Below, in pieces: positions 52,320-60,937 of a stretch of DNA of 64,000 bases. The stretch lies in the NCBI GenBank assembly GCA_007833815.1, contig CP033464.1:1738501-1802500 (forward strand). The letters run 5' to 3'. The notes beneath the pieces were generated by a model. It ran no database searches. It saw nothing but the letters and a program-made list of their open reading frames with translations, and was not told the origin of the DNA. Origin of the DNA: Brevibacillus laterosporus. GTDB lineage: Bacteria > Bacillota > Bacilli > Brevibacillales > Brevibacillaceae. Every line of letters starts with the position of its first letter. The first letter of the stretch is position 1. The position numbers were made by a program, and so were the translations under genes.

Positions 52320-53062
52320 ATGAAGAGATTTGTTGCAATGGTTTCAACTTTTGTACTACTATGTGGAATCATATTGCCTTCCACGGCATTTGCCAAAATA
52401 GCTGAATCGGAAAATGTTGAAAGTTTTGAAACTGATTTTTTATCTGATGAACCAAATGAAGAAGGACTATATGTAAAAGGAACAAAAGTAGTCAATTCCA
52501 TTGTTCTAACTAGAACAGCAAATGATGAGGTTGACACAGTAATTAAAAAATTGAAGATTTATATGATTTAGATGGGGATTATATTAATACCAAAATAACA
52601 GCAACAGAGTTTACAAATAATTTTGACACAGGAGTAGCAGAATCTAAGGTTTATGAGGAAGAATTAAATCAAAAAAAAGCTATTAGGAACAAAACAAAAA
52701 CCCTATTGAATGAAGAAAATGACCAAGAGGTGAAAAAGAATGTAGAAGCGGTATTTACAGATGTAGACTTGAGTTCAATTGAATCTAAGCCCGAACAAGG
52801 GATAGATTATAAAAAGTTAGAATTCGTGGATAAAGAAAATGCACAGTTAAAAGGAAATGGGGTGAATAAAATGGTTGTTAGAACCAGAATAAAGCTAGGT
52901 TTAATATTCTCGGCGCTAGCCTTAATAGGAGGTTTAGCATTGTTTTTTTATGAAACCTACAATGGCAGAGGGGGGGGTTGGTTATTTAATCTAATAAAAA
53001 GAATTTCCATAGGGGGGTGCTTGTTAACCTATTTTATTTTAGCGTGGAAACATGCAAAATGA
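52320..53062 (+). pseudogene. Secreted or membrane-anchored protein, frameshifted
   Basis: The gene starts at an ATG 7 nt after GGAGG with a signal peptide (MKRFVAMVSTFVLLCGIILPSTAFA) and runs 83 residues before a stop. The remaining frame is open from before 52553 to 53062, so a single base lost at an A6 run (52545-52550) joins them into a protein of about 247 residues: signal peptide, acidic domain (about 25-180) and two C-terminal membrane helices. I do not recognise the family. The lesion may be real, phase-variable or a sequence error. Confidence 0.65.
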
Positions 53063-53068
53063 GAAGAC

Positions 53069-53434
53069 TTGAACCTCTCATGGCTAAAGCCACGAGATTC
53101 CTGCGCTATCACATCCAACGAAGTGAGAATTAGCAGGCTATCCCCGTAGTCCCTACGGTTATTGAAAAAAAGTATACGTTGGACTCTTCTCTCTGACCTA
53201 CTGCTTGGTTTTCGCTTTTCGGTCAGAGAGGACGAAGGTGCTTGAATGTTTTACGCCACAAAGCATTCCTTATGGCAACCCCATACATTCAGTTTTCAAT
53301 GAGCAATCTGTACAAGATTAGTATACCTGTTCTTGTTAGTTATTCAAAGAAGTAGTCGGTCAATTAACGTGTCAGAAGACACGCTTTGTCCGAAGCCGAT
53401 TCATCTCATGATTAAAATCACGAGTGTTCTCGGC
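53069..53434 (-). mobile_element. Non-coding IS200/IS605-like element, copy B (both ends intact)
   Basis: About 366 bp, nearly identical to copy A. The left hairpin is CTC.TGGC TAAA GCCA.GAG and the right one CTC.TGAT TAAA ATCA.GAG, enclosed in an AGCCGA/TCGGCT stem; two hairpin-bearing ends are the hallmark of IS200/IS605-family elements. The internal 10-bp stem (CTCTCTGACC/GGTCAGAGAG) is conserved. No transposase, tnpB or other frame is present. Confidence 0.7.
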
Positions 53435-53514
53435 TAATTCATAAATTGATGATGGGGAAGTAGGTTACAGCTGAAAAGAAAAGCAAGGTTTCCTCAGATG
53501 AAATTTAACAAAAC

Positions 53515-53546
53515 AAAAGCCCTCTATATAAATTAGGGCTTTTTTG
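53515..53546 (+). terminator. Intrinsic terminator
   Basis: AAAAGCCCT/AGGGCTTTT followed by TTGTG, about 80 nt after element B; the gene it served is unclear. Confidence 0.65.
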
Positions 53547-53602
53547 TGCGGTCGAAAATCATTCTCACGTAGGTAAGATACCATTACATTCATCCTTATA
53601 GG

Positions 53603-53755
53603 TTGATATTTGATTTATCAGAGGAAAATTATTTCAATTTAAAACCTCTGCAAGTGCAACAAGAGGGATTCGGGTACGCATCGCAGCAAGCCGTACAGAA
53701 CGGTGGAATTGGTTGGGGTATCCGAATGGAACTAGACAAACGGGGATTCAAATGA
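53603..53755 (+). pseudogene. Possible phage-derived gene remnant
   Basis: A 50-codon frame (IFDLSEENYF ... ELDKRGFK) is rich in Gln, Gly and Asn and has no ribosome-binding site or good start. It resembles the tail end of a longer phage-type protein, and the excisionase-like gene follows 58 nt later. Origin is a guess. Confidence 0.25.
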
Positions 53756-53813
53756 AGGCGTTTTAAGCTGGCGCTTGATTTGAATATCAGGTTAGTCAAG
53801 GAGGATGCGAGAT

Positions 53814-54025
53814 ATGAAGGGGATTAAAAAAGAGGAATTGCCAATTATTCTCGATTCCAAGGACATTCAAGAAATACTGAATATAGGCAGAAGGCAAACG
53901 AATGAATTATTAAATAATCCCCCTTTTCATGTAGAAAGGGTGGGAAAAAGGGGGTTATCAAAGTGTCTCGCGATGCCTTTTTTGGGTGGGTTGAGGGAAA
54001 TAATGGTAAGCTTACGCAAGGGTAA
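53814..54025 (+). pseudogene. Excisionase-like HTH protein, frameshifted
   Basis: The N-terminus (KGIKKEELPIILDSKDIQEILNIGRRQTNELLNN) has a MerR/excisionase-type helix-turn-helix. At the G5 run (53950-53954) the frame is lost; one extra G continues with VIKVSRDAFFGWVEGNNGKL and a stop at 54025, a normal end for this family (about 70 residues). GGAGG lies 9 nt before the ATG at 53814. It suggests a decayed integrative element. Confidence 0.6.
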
Positions 54026-54258
54026 ATGCCCTTGCGTTTTTCGTTTTATGATGATAATATGCAGACATCGTTAATACTTATTAGGCAGATTCTTTCGGTA
54101 GGGATTTTGGTAGGATTCTGGTAGGAAACTTGAAGAAATCAAAGGATACTAATGTATCCATAAAGTAACGAGTTAACTAACAGAAAACAGTAATATCAAG
54201 CCTTAATGACACTGGAGATCACCAAATAGCTACTAACGAACACTAAGAAAACCACACA

Positions 54259-54410
54259 CATTCCTTCGGGGCAGGGTGAAATTCCCGACCGGCGGTGATA
54301 CGCATATCGAGCGTTAGTCCGCGAGCCGCTTTTGCTGTATGTAGGCAAGAGTGTGCAGGATCTGGTGAGATTCCAGAGCCGACAGTACAGTCTGGATGGG
54401 AGAAGGATGA
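54259..54410 (+). promoter_or_regulatory. FMN riboswitch (RFN element)
   Basis: The conserved blocks appear in order: TTCCTTCGGGGCAGGGTGAAATTCCC, ACCGGCGGTGATA, AGTCCGCGAGCC, GATCTGGTGAGATTCCAGAGCCGACAG and GATGGGAGAAGGATGA. FMN binding lowers expression of riboflavin uptake or synthesis genes, here ribU. The gap 54026-54258 has no gene. Confidence 0.95.
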
Positions 54411-54447
54411 CGACAGTACGATGCACACGTGCTTATTTCGTTGCGTC

Positions 54448-54488
54448 GGCTGTAGGGAGAGGACTGCTCGATAAACAGCCCTTTTGTT
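54448..54488 (+). terminator. First terminator of the FMN riboswitch platform
   Basis: GGCTGT/ACAGCC with an inner GAG/CTC pairing, followed by CTTTTGTTT. Confidence 0.65.
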
Positions 54489-54526
54489 TCCCTATACCCT
54501 CTTGATTAAGGTAGAATCGTCAGTAT

Positions 54527-54566
54527 GCCCCTGAAGAAGCGCTATGCTTTTTTGGGGGCTTTTTTA
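54527..54566 (+). terminator. Second terminator in the ribU leader
   Basis: GCCCC/GGGGC with an inner AAGC/GCTT stem and seven T; tandem with the previous terminator, about 125 nt before ribU. Confidence 0.7.
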
Positions 54567-54690
54567 TTCTTTTTAAAGAGCGGAACAGTCGTCGTAGGCT
54601 TGATTTGGCTTTGGAACGAAAGATATTACGTGGTTGCGGATTGCTGTTGCCATCTCTCAAGAAGGAGAAAGTAGAGAGAGGATGGTCAAC

Positions 54691-55338
54691 ATGCAAGGAA
54701 AAGGAAAAACGAGTCACACGATTCAAAGAGAGCGTATTAAAAAGCTGGTTACAATACCTATGCTTTCCGCCATTGCGTTTCTACTGTACTATCTGGAGTT
54801 TCATGTACCGTTGATGCCCACTTTTTTAAAACTTGATTTCAGTACTATTCCAGCCATTATTGGAGGGCTTGTGTTTGGCCCAGCGGCGGGGGTGTTGATT
54901 GAAGTCTTAAAAAATGGATTACATCTCTTATTAAAAAACACAGATGGTTTTATCATTGGAGAAATTGCCAATACGATTGCGGGCGGAACCTTTGTGTTCC
55001 TAGCAGTTTATACGCAACGTTTATGCAAAAATAAAATTGGCTTTATTTTAGGTCTTTCAGCAGGCACGGTTGTTATGACAGCGATTATGGCCATGGCTAA
55101 CTATTTTGTATTGTTGCCTTTCTATGCCGTGCTGTACTCAATCTCAATGGAGCAATTGCTACAAATGTTTCATATGGAAAGTTTGTGGAGTATGATCCTG
55201 CTCGGGATTGTGCCGTTTAATATCATTAAGGGAGTTATGCTGTCGCTTATTGCCTACCCGGTATTTGTGAAAATGTCGGCGCGACTTGGGTTAGTGACCG
55301 TGAAGCCTGTTACTTCAAGTAAACCAGTTATTTCGTAA
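54691..55338 (+). CDS. ribU: Riboflavin ECF transporter S component RibU
   Basis: Substrate-binding membrane subunit for riboflavin uptake, about 215 residues and six helices. The N-terminus has a basic stretch, then PMLSAIAFLLYYLEFHVPLMPTFLKLDFSTIPAIIGGLVFGPAAG, a signature of RibU. It works with the shared ECF ATPases and EcfT encoded elsewhere. GAGAGG lies 9 nt before the ATG at 54691; an ATG at 54682 is also possible. The FMN riboswitch upstream confirms the substrate. Confidence 0.93.
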   Translation: MQGKGKTSHTIQRERIKKLVTIPMLSAIAFLLYYLEFHVPLMPTFLKLDFSTIPAIIGGLVFGPAAGVLIEVLKNGLHLLLKNTDGFIIGEIANTIAGGTFVFLAVYTQRLCKNKIGFILGLSAGTVVMTAIMAMANYFVLLPFYAVLYSISMEQLLQMFHMESLWSMILLGIVPFNIIKGVMLSLIAYPVFVKMSARLGLVTVKPVTSSKPVIS

Positions 55339-55364
55339 ACTTTTACGTTTTTCAACAAAATACA

Positions 55365-55418
55365 AACAAAAAAGAGGTCACCCCCCAGATATATGAGGGA
55401 TGGGACCTCTTTTTTGTG
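55365..55418. terminator. Bidirectional terminator
   Basis: CAAAAAAGAGGTC/GACCTCTTTTTTG with a loop of about 22 nt, between ribU and the convergent HAD remnant. Confidence 0.8.
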
Positions 55419-55425
55419 TTTTCAT

Positions 55426-55938
55426 TTATTCATTCACTACATTCCATCTTTTTAACAACCATTGCGTCATCTTGTCGGGATCTGTAAACAAAACATCGGG
55501 AGCGGGATCAAAAATACCGTTGCTCTGCGAGGCTGGGAACCAGTTTACACCGACCGCATAAATACCTGCAGCTCTAGCCGCTGAGATATCTGCTTGACTA
55601 TCTCCTACATACAGGGTATTTTCCGGGCTAGCTTGTAGCTGTTCCATCGCATGAAGAATACCTTCCGGATGAGGTTTGTGATTTGTTACCTCATCACCGG
55701 CTATGACGAGTGAGAAATATGGGGGTAAGATTCAGCACATCTAACGAAAGATCAGCACTCTTTCTGCCTTTGCCTGTTATAATCCCCATTTTTATACCTG
55801 CTTGTTGAAACGTTTCTAACATGGTGAGTAGAGATACCGGGGTTTGAAGCTCACGGTGTTCGTCTACCTATTTCTCTTGAACCTCTCATGGCTAAAGCCA
55901 CGAGATTCCTGCGCAGTATATGATTGAGACTTATGCAT
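55426..55938 (-). pseudogene. HAD-superfamily phosphatase, broken by a mobile-element fragment
   Basis: The C-terminal half is clear: FQQAGIKMGIITGKGRKS (Thr/Lys motif), NHKPHPEGILHAMEQL and LYVGDSQADISAARAAG. Two lesions are visible. A frameshift lies at the G5 run 55721-55725 (one base too many). The N-terminus with the catalytic Asp motif is missing: a start codon with AGAGGAG (ATG at 55938) and about nine codons run straight into a 38-bp fragment of the mobile element (55877-55914). It was probably a PpaX/Gph-like phosphatase. Confidence 0.8.
55877..55914 (-). mobile_element. IS200/IS605-like element fragment, copy C
   Basis: Identical over 38 bp (TTGAACCTCTCATGGC to CCTGCGC) to one end of copies A and B, then unrelated. 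It sits exactly at the junction of the broken HAD gene, suggesting insertion followed by deletion. Confidence 0.75.
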
Positions 55939-55971
55939 ATACAACAGCTCCTCTTTGGTAAGTGAGGTTTC

Positions 55972-56601
55972 TTACTCATCATCACCGTCTACGAATTTTG
56001 CATTATCTGGATCATCCCGTCGAGGTGAAGTTGGGAAGAGCAGGTTTAAGTAATGGAAGTTGAGTCGATCGGCGGAAGGCTTGTTGTCTTTAAATCGCTG
56101 ATAGAGGACCTTCATTTCACTGAAAAGCTGATTACGTTCTTCTTTTGTCAGGTGTAAATTCCCAAAGTTGTATGCAAAGGTGTCCTGATAATCTTTTCGT
56201 GTATCAATATCAGATGCAGCCAGATGATTCATGGTATAGAGAAGTTCCTGTTCAGTCGCATGCAAAGGAGAGAACATAATTTCACTCAATTGTTGAGCAT
56301 TTTCTTCCACGACTAGGTGCAGGTTGGCCCTAATCACTTTTGCTATTGGTTGATAATACTTTTCGATAATGGAGCCTTTTACGCGTGTATGTACTTGTTG
56401 TAACAGACCAACTTTCACTAATTCTTTTACATGATAATGCAAACGTGCTGCGTTTTCTCCTAGTTCAGTAGCGATTTGTTTTGCGGTCCGCGGCTCTAGG
56501 TCTTCGAAAAGTTGTAAAATTTTAACTCTTTCAGGCACTGCAAAGGATTTAAGTGCCTCAGGATCTGTTATTTCAAATACTTCTCTTATCATGTTAGCCA
56601 C
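55972..56601 (-). CDS. ArsR-like winged-helix transcriptional regulator
   Basis: A 209-residue regulator. The helix-turn-helix (PERVKILQLFEDLEPRTAKQIATELGENAARLHYHVKELVKVGLL) belongs to the ArsR/HTH_20 group, and VKGSIIEKYYQPIAKVIRANL continues the domain. The C-terminal half may bind a ligand. The GTG at 56601 lies 6 nt after AAGGAG and is preferred to the ATG at 56688. It is divergent from bcp; the target is unknown. Confidence 0.8.
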   Translation of the reverse strand: MANMIREVFEITDPEALKSFAVPERVKILQLFEDLEPRTAKQIATELGENAARLHYHVKELVKVGLLQQVHTRVKGSIIEKYYQPIAKVIRANLHLVVEENAQQLSEIMFSPLHATEQELLYTMNHLAASDIDTRKDYQDTFAYNFGNLHLTKEERNQLFSEMKVLYQRFKDNKPSADRLNFHYLNLLFPTSPRRDDPDNAKFVDGDDE

Positions 56602-56761
56602 CACCAGGTTCTCCTTTTTCTGTTTGGAAAGGTCGGAATTTTTACTATTATGTAATCGTAATGTTTTATAAGGTAAAGTGCAATGCATCTTCTCCCTTTT
56701 TCTTTTTCCTGAACCTAACTTTTGCTACAATAAGAGAAATGAAGGAAAGAAGGGATTTTTC

Positions 56762-57229
56762 ATGTTAGAAGTAGGTCAATTAGCACCAACTTTTACGAAA
56801 CCTGCAAATAATGGTCAAACCATAAACCTAGAAGAGTATCGCGGCAAAAATGTCGTGCTTTATTTTTATCCAAAGGATTCCACACCTGGATGCACGACTG
56901 AGGCATGTGATTTTCGGGATTACCATGGTGACTTTGCTACTCTTAATACAGTGGTGCTTGGGGTAAGTCCAGACAGCGTCAAATCCCATGATAAATTTAT
57001 TGCAAAACACGAATTACCATTCCCTCTAGTTGCTGATGAAGACCATAGTATTGCAGAAGCATACGGTGTGTGGGTACTCAAAAAAATGTATGGTCGAGAG
57101 TATATGGGTATTGAGCGTTCTACCTTTCTTATAGATACAGAAGGCAAAATTGCTCAGATTTATCCTAAAGTCAAAGTAAAGGATCATGTCCAACAAGTAG
57201 TTACGTACATAAAAGAACATCTAGTCTAA
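56762..57229 (+). CDS. bcp: Thioredoxin-dependent peroxiredoxin Bcp
   Basis: Reduces hydrogen peroxide and organic peroxides with electrons from thioredoxin; 155 residues. The peroxidatic Cys44 lies in STPGCTTEACDF, with the resolving Cys49 five residues later (C-x4-C type). Typical motifs are PTFTKPANNGQTINLEEYRGKNVVLYFYPKD and GIERSTFLID. AAGGG lies 8 nt before the ATG at 56762. B. subtilis ygaF occupies the same place near gsaB and perR. Confidence 0.95.
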   Translation: MLEVGQLAPTFTKPANNGQTINLEEYRGKNVVLYFYPKDSTPGCTTEACDFRDYHGDFATLNTVVLGVSPDSVKSHDKFIAKHELPFPLVADEDHSIAEAYGVWVLKKMYGREYMGIERSTFLIDTEGKIAQIYPKVKVKDHVQQVVTYIKEHLV

Positions 57230-57256
57230 AAACAGCAAGTAGAGAGGAAGAAGACG

Positions 57257-58306
57257 ATGAAGTTGTCCTTGTCTTATATGATTGATACATTTGTCAAATT
57301 AGCACAGATTCCAAGCCCATCCGGTAACACAAATCAAGTAATTTCGTGGGTAGAAGAAGAATTGAGCAAAAGTGGCGTGTATATCGAGCGTACTAACAAA
57401 GGTGCATTGTTGGCTACATTACCAGGTCGCAACAACGATAAACAACGTTTGTTGACGGCTCATGTTGATACTCTTGGTGCTATGGTTAAAGAAATAAAAA
57501 GTAATGGCCGCTTGAAGTTATCTATGGTAGGGGGCTATGCCTGGAATGCAATCGAAGGTGAGCATTGCCAGATCGAAACAGCTACAGGACGCATTTATAC
57601 AGGGACAATTTTGACTTCTAAAGCATCTGTTCACGTGTATCGCGACAGTGGTAAGGTAGAGCGTACTGAGGATTTAATGGAAGTCAGATTGGATGAAAAG
57701 GTGACAGATGCTCAAGAGGTCAAGGCACTAGGAATTAGTGTAGGGGATTTTGTTTCATTTGATCCTCGCACAACAGTTACAGAGAGCGGATTCGTTAAAT
57801 CGCGCCATCTGGATGACAAGGCGAGTGTAGCAATCCTGTTAGGTATTATTAAAGCCGTTCAGGAGGATAAGCTAGAGCTACCGTACACGACCCATTTTCT
57901 GATCAGTAATAATGAGGAGATTGGTTATGGTGGCAACTCTAACATTCCAGCAGATACAGTAGAGTACTTAGCAGTAGATATGGGGGCCATCGGTACGGGT
58001 CAAACAACTGATGAATATTGTGTTTCTATCTGCGCAAAAGATTCTTCTGGACCTTATCATTACGGATTCCGTAAGCAGTTAGTTAAATTGGCAGATGAGA
58101 ACGGATTGAATTATCAAGTAGACATTTATCCGTATTATGGTTCCGATGCTAGCGCTGCTTTGCGAGCTGGCTATGATATTGTGCATGGGCTGATTGGACC
58201 AGGTGTTGATGCCTCTCATTCACATGAGCGTACGCATTCATCGGCTTTTGATAATACGGCTAAATTAATCATGGCTTATATTTTATCGGATGAGTTGGTA
58301 CTATAG
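57257..58306 (+). CDS. M42 family metallopeptidase (aminopeptidase)
   Basis: Cobalt- or zinc-dependent aminopeptidase of the PepA/YsdC type; 349 residues. Metal ligands and catalytic residues are seen in LTAHVDTLGAMV (His, Asp), KSRHLDDKASVAILLG (Asp), SNNEEIGYGGNS (Glu pair), LAVDMGAIG (Asp) and SHSHERTHSSAFDN (His). It forms tetrahedral dodecamers in homologues. GAGAGGAAG lies before the ATG; bcp ends 27 nt upstream, so the genes may be co-transcribed. Confidence 0.93.
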   Translation: MKLSLSYMIDTFVKLAQIPSPSGNTNQVISWVEEELSKSGVYIERTNKGALLATLPGRNNDKQRLLTAHVDTLGAMVKEIKSNGRLKLSMVGGYAWNAIEGEHCQIETATGRIYTGTILTSKASVHVYRDSGKVERTEDLMEVRLDEKVTDAQEVKALGISVGDFVSFDPRTTVTESGFVKSRHLDDKASVAILLGIIKAVQEDKLELPYTTHFLISNNEEIGYGGNSNIPADTVEYLAVDMGAIGTGQTTDEYCVSICAKDSSGPYHYGFRKQLVKLADENGLNYQVDIYPYYGSDASAALRAGYDIVHGLIGPGVDASHSHERTHSSAFDNTAKLIMAYILSDELVL

Positions 58307-58318
58307 GAGGGTCCAGTC

Positions 58319-59077
58319 ATGAATATGTATCATTGGGCTGACTATTATGATCTCACACAGCGAGGATTAGCAGGAGATTTGGCTTTTTACGAAGAATATG
58401 CCAAAGCAGCAAAAGGGGAAGTCTTGGAATTAGGATGTGGGACGGGACGTGTAACTATTCCGCTTGCTAAGGCAGGCATCCAAATAACGGGGCTTGAGAT
58501 TTCTCAGGAAATGTTGGCTAAAGCGGTAACAAAAGCAGAAGGGACTGGTCCGGTCGATCACTTGTCTTTTATTCAAGGGGATATGCGTCACTTTTCTTTA
58601 GGAAAAACTTTTGAACTAATCATGATTCCCTATCGCTCCTTTTTGCACCTCCTTCATATTCAAGAGCAAATGAAAGCATTGCGCTGTATTCGAGAGCATC
58701 TTCAGCCAGGTGGTAAACTGGTCTTCAATGTTTTTGTGCCACACATCAAGCATCTATATGAAGAAGGGGAAAAATTGACGTTACGTGGCATTTATCCGTT
58801 TCAGGACGGGCAGCAAGTTGCGATGTACGATTTTACTCGATATGATCATTTCCAGCAATTGGCGGAAGTAACACGCAGCTATGAACTTCTTGATAATAAT
58901 GGGAAAATGCTGGAGCGTGTGACTGGTCTCTTCACGTTACGTTACATTTTTCCGGCGGAGCTGCATCACTTATTGCGTCTAGCGGGTTTTAAAGTGTTGG
59001 AACGCTACGGTAGTTTTGCAAAAACTCCATTTGATTCAGCTAGTACAGAATTCATTATAGTAGCAAGCCCAGCGTAA
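58319..59077 (+). CDS. SAM-dependent methyltransferase
   Basis: Class I methyltransferase of 252 residues. The SAM-binding motif is VLELGCGTGRVTIPLAKAG, the acidic residue follows in ITGLEIS, and IMIPYRSFLHL with GGKLVFNVF continues the fold. The acceptor cannot be read from sequence. GGAGG lies before the ATG; it is placed 12 nt after the peptidase and 51 nt before the adenosyltransferase, suggesting an operon. Confidence 0.85.
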   Translation: MNMYHWADYYDLTQRGLAGDLAFYEEYAKAAKGEVLELGCGTGRVTIPLAKAGIQITGLEISQEMLAKAVTKAEGTGPVDHLSFIQGDMRHFSLGKTFELIMIPYRSFLHLLHIQEQMKALRCIREHLQPGGKLVFNVFVPHIKHLYEEGEKLTLRGIYPFQDGQQVAMYDFTRYDHFQQLAEVTRSYELLDNNGKMLERVTGLFTLRYIFPAELHHLLRLAGFKVLERYGSFAKTPFDSASTEFIIVASPA

Positions 59078-59128
59078 TTTTTGATATTACCTATGGAAGA
59101 AGAAAAAAGGAAAAAAGGTGGGGATGAC

Positions 59129-59677
59129 ATGAAGATTTATACAAAAACAGGAGACAAAGGGCAAACATCTTTGGTTTACGGCGTACGTGTTCCTAAGCAT
59201 GCACCACGTGTAGAAGTATATGGAACGTGCGATGAGGCCAACTCGCATGTTGGATTAGCAGTATCATTATTACCGAAAGAGCATAAGTGGACAGATTTAT
59301 TAGATACGTTACATTTGATCCAGACGAAGCTATTTCATATTGGAGCAGAATTGGCTACACCTGAGGGGAAAAAGGTAGGTTGGCCCATCATCGAGGAAGA
59401 TGTAAATAATTTAGAAGAGCACATCGATCAACTAGATGCTAAGCTACTTCCGCTTACTAACTTTGTCTTGCCAGGGGGACATCCTGCTGGTGCTGCTCTT
59501 CATGTAGCTCGTACGGTTGTGAGACGAGCTGAACGAGGAGCAACCGAGCTTATGGAGACAGAACCAATTAACCCGGTTGCTATTAAATATTTAAACCGTT
59601 TGTCGGATTTTTTGTTCGTAGCAGCGCGGTATGTTAATAGCCAGTTAGGAACAACTGAACCTAATTTGCATGAATAG
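59129..59677 (+). CDS. Cob(I)yrinic acid a,c-diamide adenosyltransferase, PduO type
   Basis: Transfers the adenosyl group of ATP to cob(I)alamin; 182 residues. Motifs are KIYTKTGDKGQTSLVYG, VEVYGTCDEANSHVGLA, VLPGGHPAGAALHVARTVVRRAER and LNRLSDFLFVAARYVN. The ATG at 59129, after AAAGGTGGGG, is preferred over 59081. Adenosylcobalamin serves mutases or ribonucleotide reductase. It is the last gene of the bcp cluster. Confidence 0.93.
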   Translation: MKIYTKTGDKGQTSLVYGVRVPKHAPRVEVYGTCDEANSHVGLAVSLLPKEHKWTDLLDTLHLIQTKLFHIGAELATPEGKKVGWPIIEEDVNNLEEHIDQLDAKLLPLTNFVLPGGHPAGAALHVARTVVRRAERGATELMETEPINPVAIKYLNRLSDFLFVAARYVNSQLGTTEPNLHE

Positions 59678-59683
59678 AACCTC

Positions 59684-59727
59684 AAACAGCCTTTTTTCTT
59701 GTACTTTTATAGGGAAAGGCTGTTTTT
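59684..59727 (+). terminator. Intrinsic terminator
   Basis: AAACAGCCTTT/AAAGGCTGTTT followed by TTATTTG. Confidence 0.8.
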
Positions 59728-59766
59728 ATTTGTTTAGATATCAACGAATTAGGGCGCTGATTTTGT

Positions 59767-60672
59767 TTACGAGAGATATTCGGATATTCCAGAGAAGAAG
59801 TCAATCTTATTAATCTGAAAATCTTCGTACAATCTTTCACCGTTATCACAATAATTGCCTTCTTGCAGCATAGTTAATTGGGTTTGCGTAATGGGGAAAA
59901 AGGAGAACCCTTGCATAATAGAGACGAGAGGTTTCATGAACCATAGTGGTACATGAATCGTTTGCACGCGTGATTTCCCAATTGCAGTTCCGATTGTCTG
60001 TAGGATTTGTATGTAGGTGAGTTGCTGTGGTCCGCCTACTTCATAAATCTGATTAGTAGCTTGTTCATTAGTTAGAGCTTGCACAAAAACTTCTCCTACT
60101 GTTTTTCGAGAAACGGGTTGTAAGAGATAGGTACCACTCCCAATTACAGGGGTAAGTGGCAGGCGCACTAAATCAGCCAGCATAGTCACGAATTCATCAC
60201 TAGAACCAAAAATAACTGAGGGACGGAATATTACATAAGGAATTTCTGACGCTTCTACCATTTGTTCTGCTTCATATTTCGTCCGATGATAGCCACTGGT
60301 AGCTTGAGGTCGTGTGCCTAATGCACTCATGAACAAAAAGCGTTTTATAGATAACTCTTTCGCCACTTGTAGCACATTGCGTGTACCTTCTACATGAATG
60401 CGGGAGAAGGTGATGTTTTTACCGGGTTGCTCTCTAATAATACCAACTAGGTGAATAACTGCGTCACAATCTCTCATCGCTGCACGAAGGGAATCTGTAT
60501 TAAAAATGTCCCCCGTATGGATATGCAGATGATCTGTCAGTGCATAAGCTTTTTTGACTTTTGATTCAGAGCCTTGTCTAATTAAACAATGTACCTCATA
60601 GGAAGCTTCTAATAAGGTAGCAATTATGCCATGACCGACAAATCCTGTTCCACCTGTTATGAAAACTTTCAT
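59767..60672 (-). CDS. NAD(P)-binding epimerase-like protein (NDUFA9-like)
   Basis: Atypical short-chain dehydrogenase of 301 residues. The cofactor motif KVFITGGTGFVGHGII, the strand VIHLVGI and the YHRTKYEAEQMVE segment (Y-x3-K) are clear. It resembles the complex I NDUFA9-like group, whose members bind NADPH or quinone but have no firm function in bacteria. AGGAGG lies 7 nt before the ATG. Confidence 0.82.
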   Translation of the reverse strand: MKVFITGGTGFVGHGIIATLLEASYEVHCLIRQGSESKVKKAYALTDHLHIHTGDIFNTDSLRAAMRDCDAVIHLVGIIREQPGKNITFSRIHVEGTRNVLQVAKELSIKRFLFMSALGTRPQATSGYHRTKYEAEQMVEASEIPYVIFRPSVIFGSSDEFVTMLADLVRLPLTPVIGSGTYLLQPVSRKTVGEVFVQALTNEQATNQIYEVGGPQQLTYIQILQTIGTAIGKSRVQTIHVPLWFMKPLVSIMQGFSFFPITQTQLTMLQEGNYCDNGERLYEDFQINKIDFFSGISEYLS

Positions 60673-60937
60673 AGTAGTTCCTCCTCTATGCCTCTTAGTA
60701 GATTCATCTTTCTCTGAAATGCCTGAATATACCTGTTTTTTTAAAATGTTTGTATCACCTATTCACTGTAAGATATCAGTACTCTTTTTTTACTTCTTCT
60801 TCGTTTTGCACCTTCTCCCGTTTTTTCTCCCATGTAATTTCCTGTTAGAAGAGGGTTCGATCAAACTTTTTCATATGTTACAATAGAACGCATGCATAAA
60901 GTAAAACTGGTTCGGAGTATAGTAGGAGGGAAAAGAA

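Noticed and set aside
56641-56675. Possible PerR box upstream of bcp
   Set aside because: The AT-rich segment matches the consensus too poorly, unlike the site before perR.
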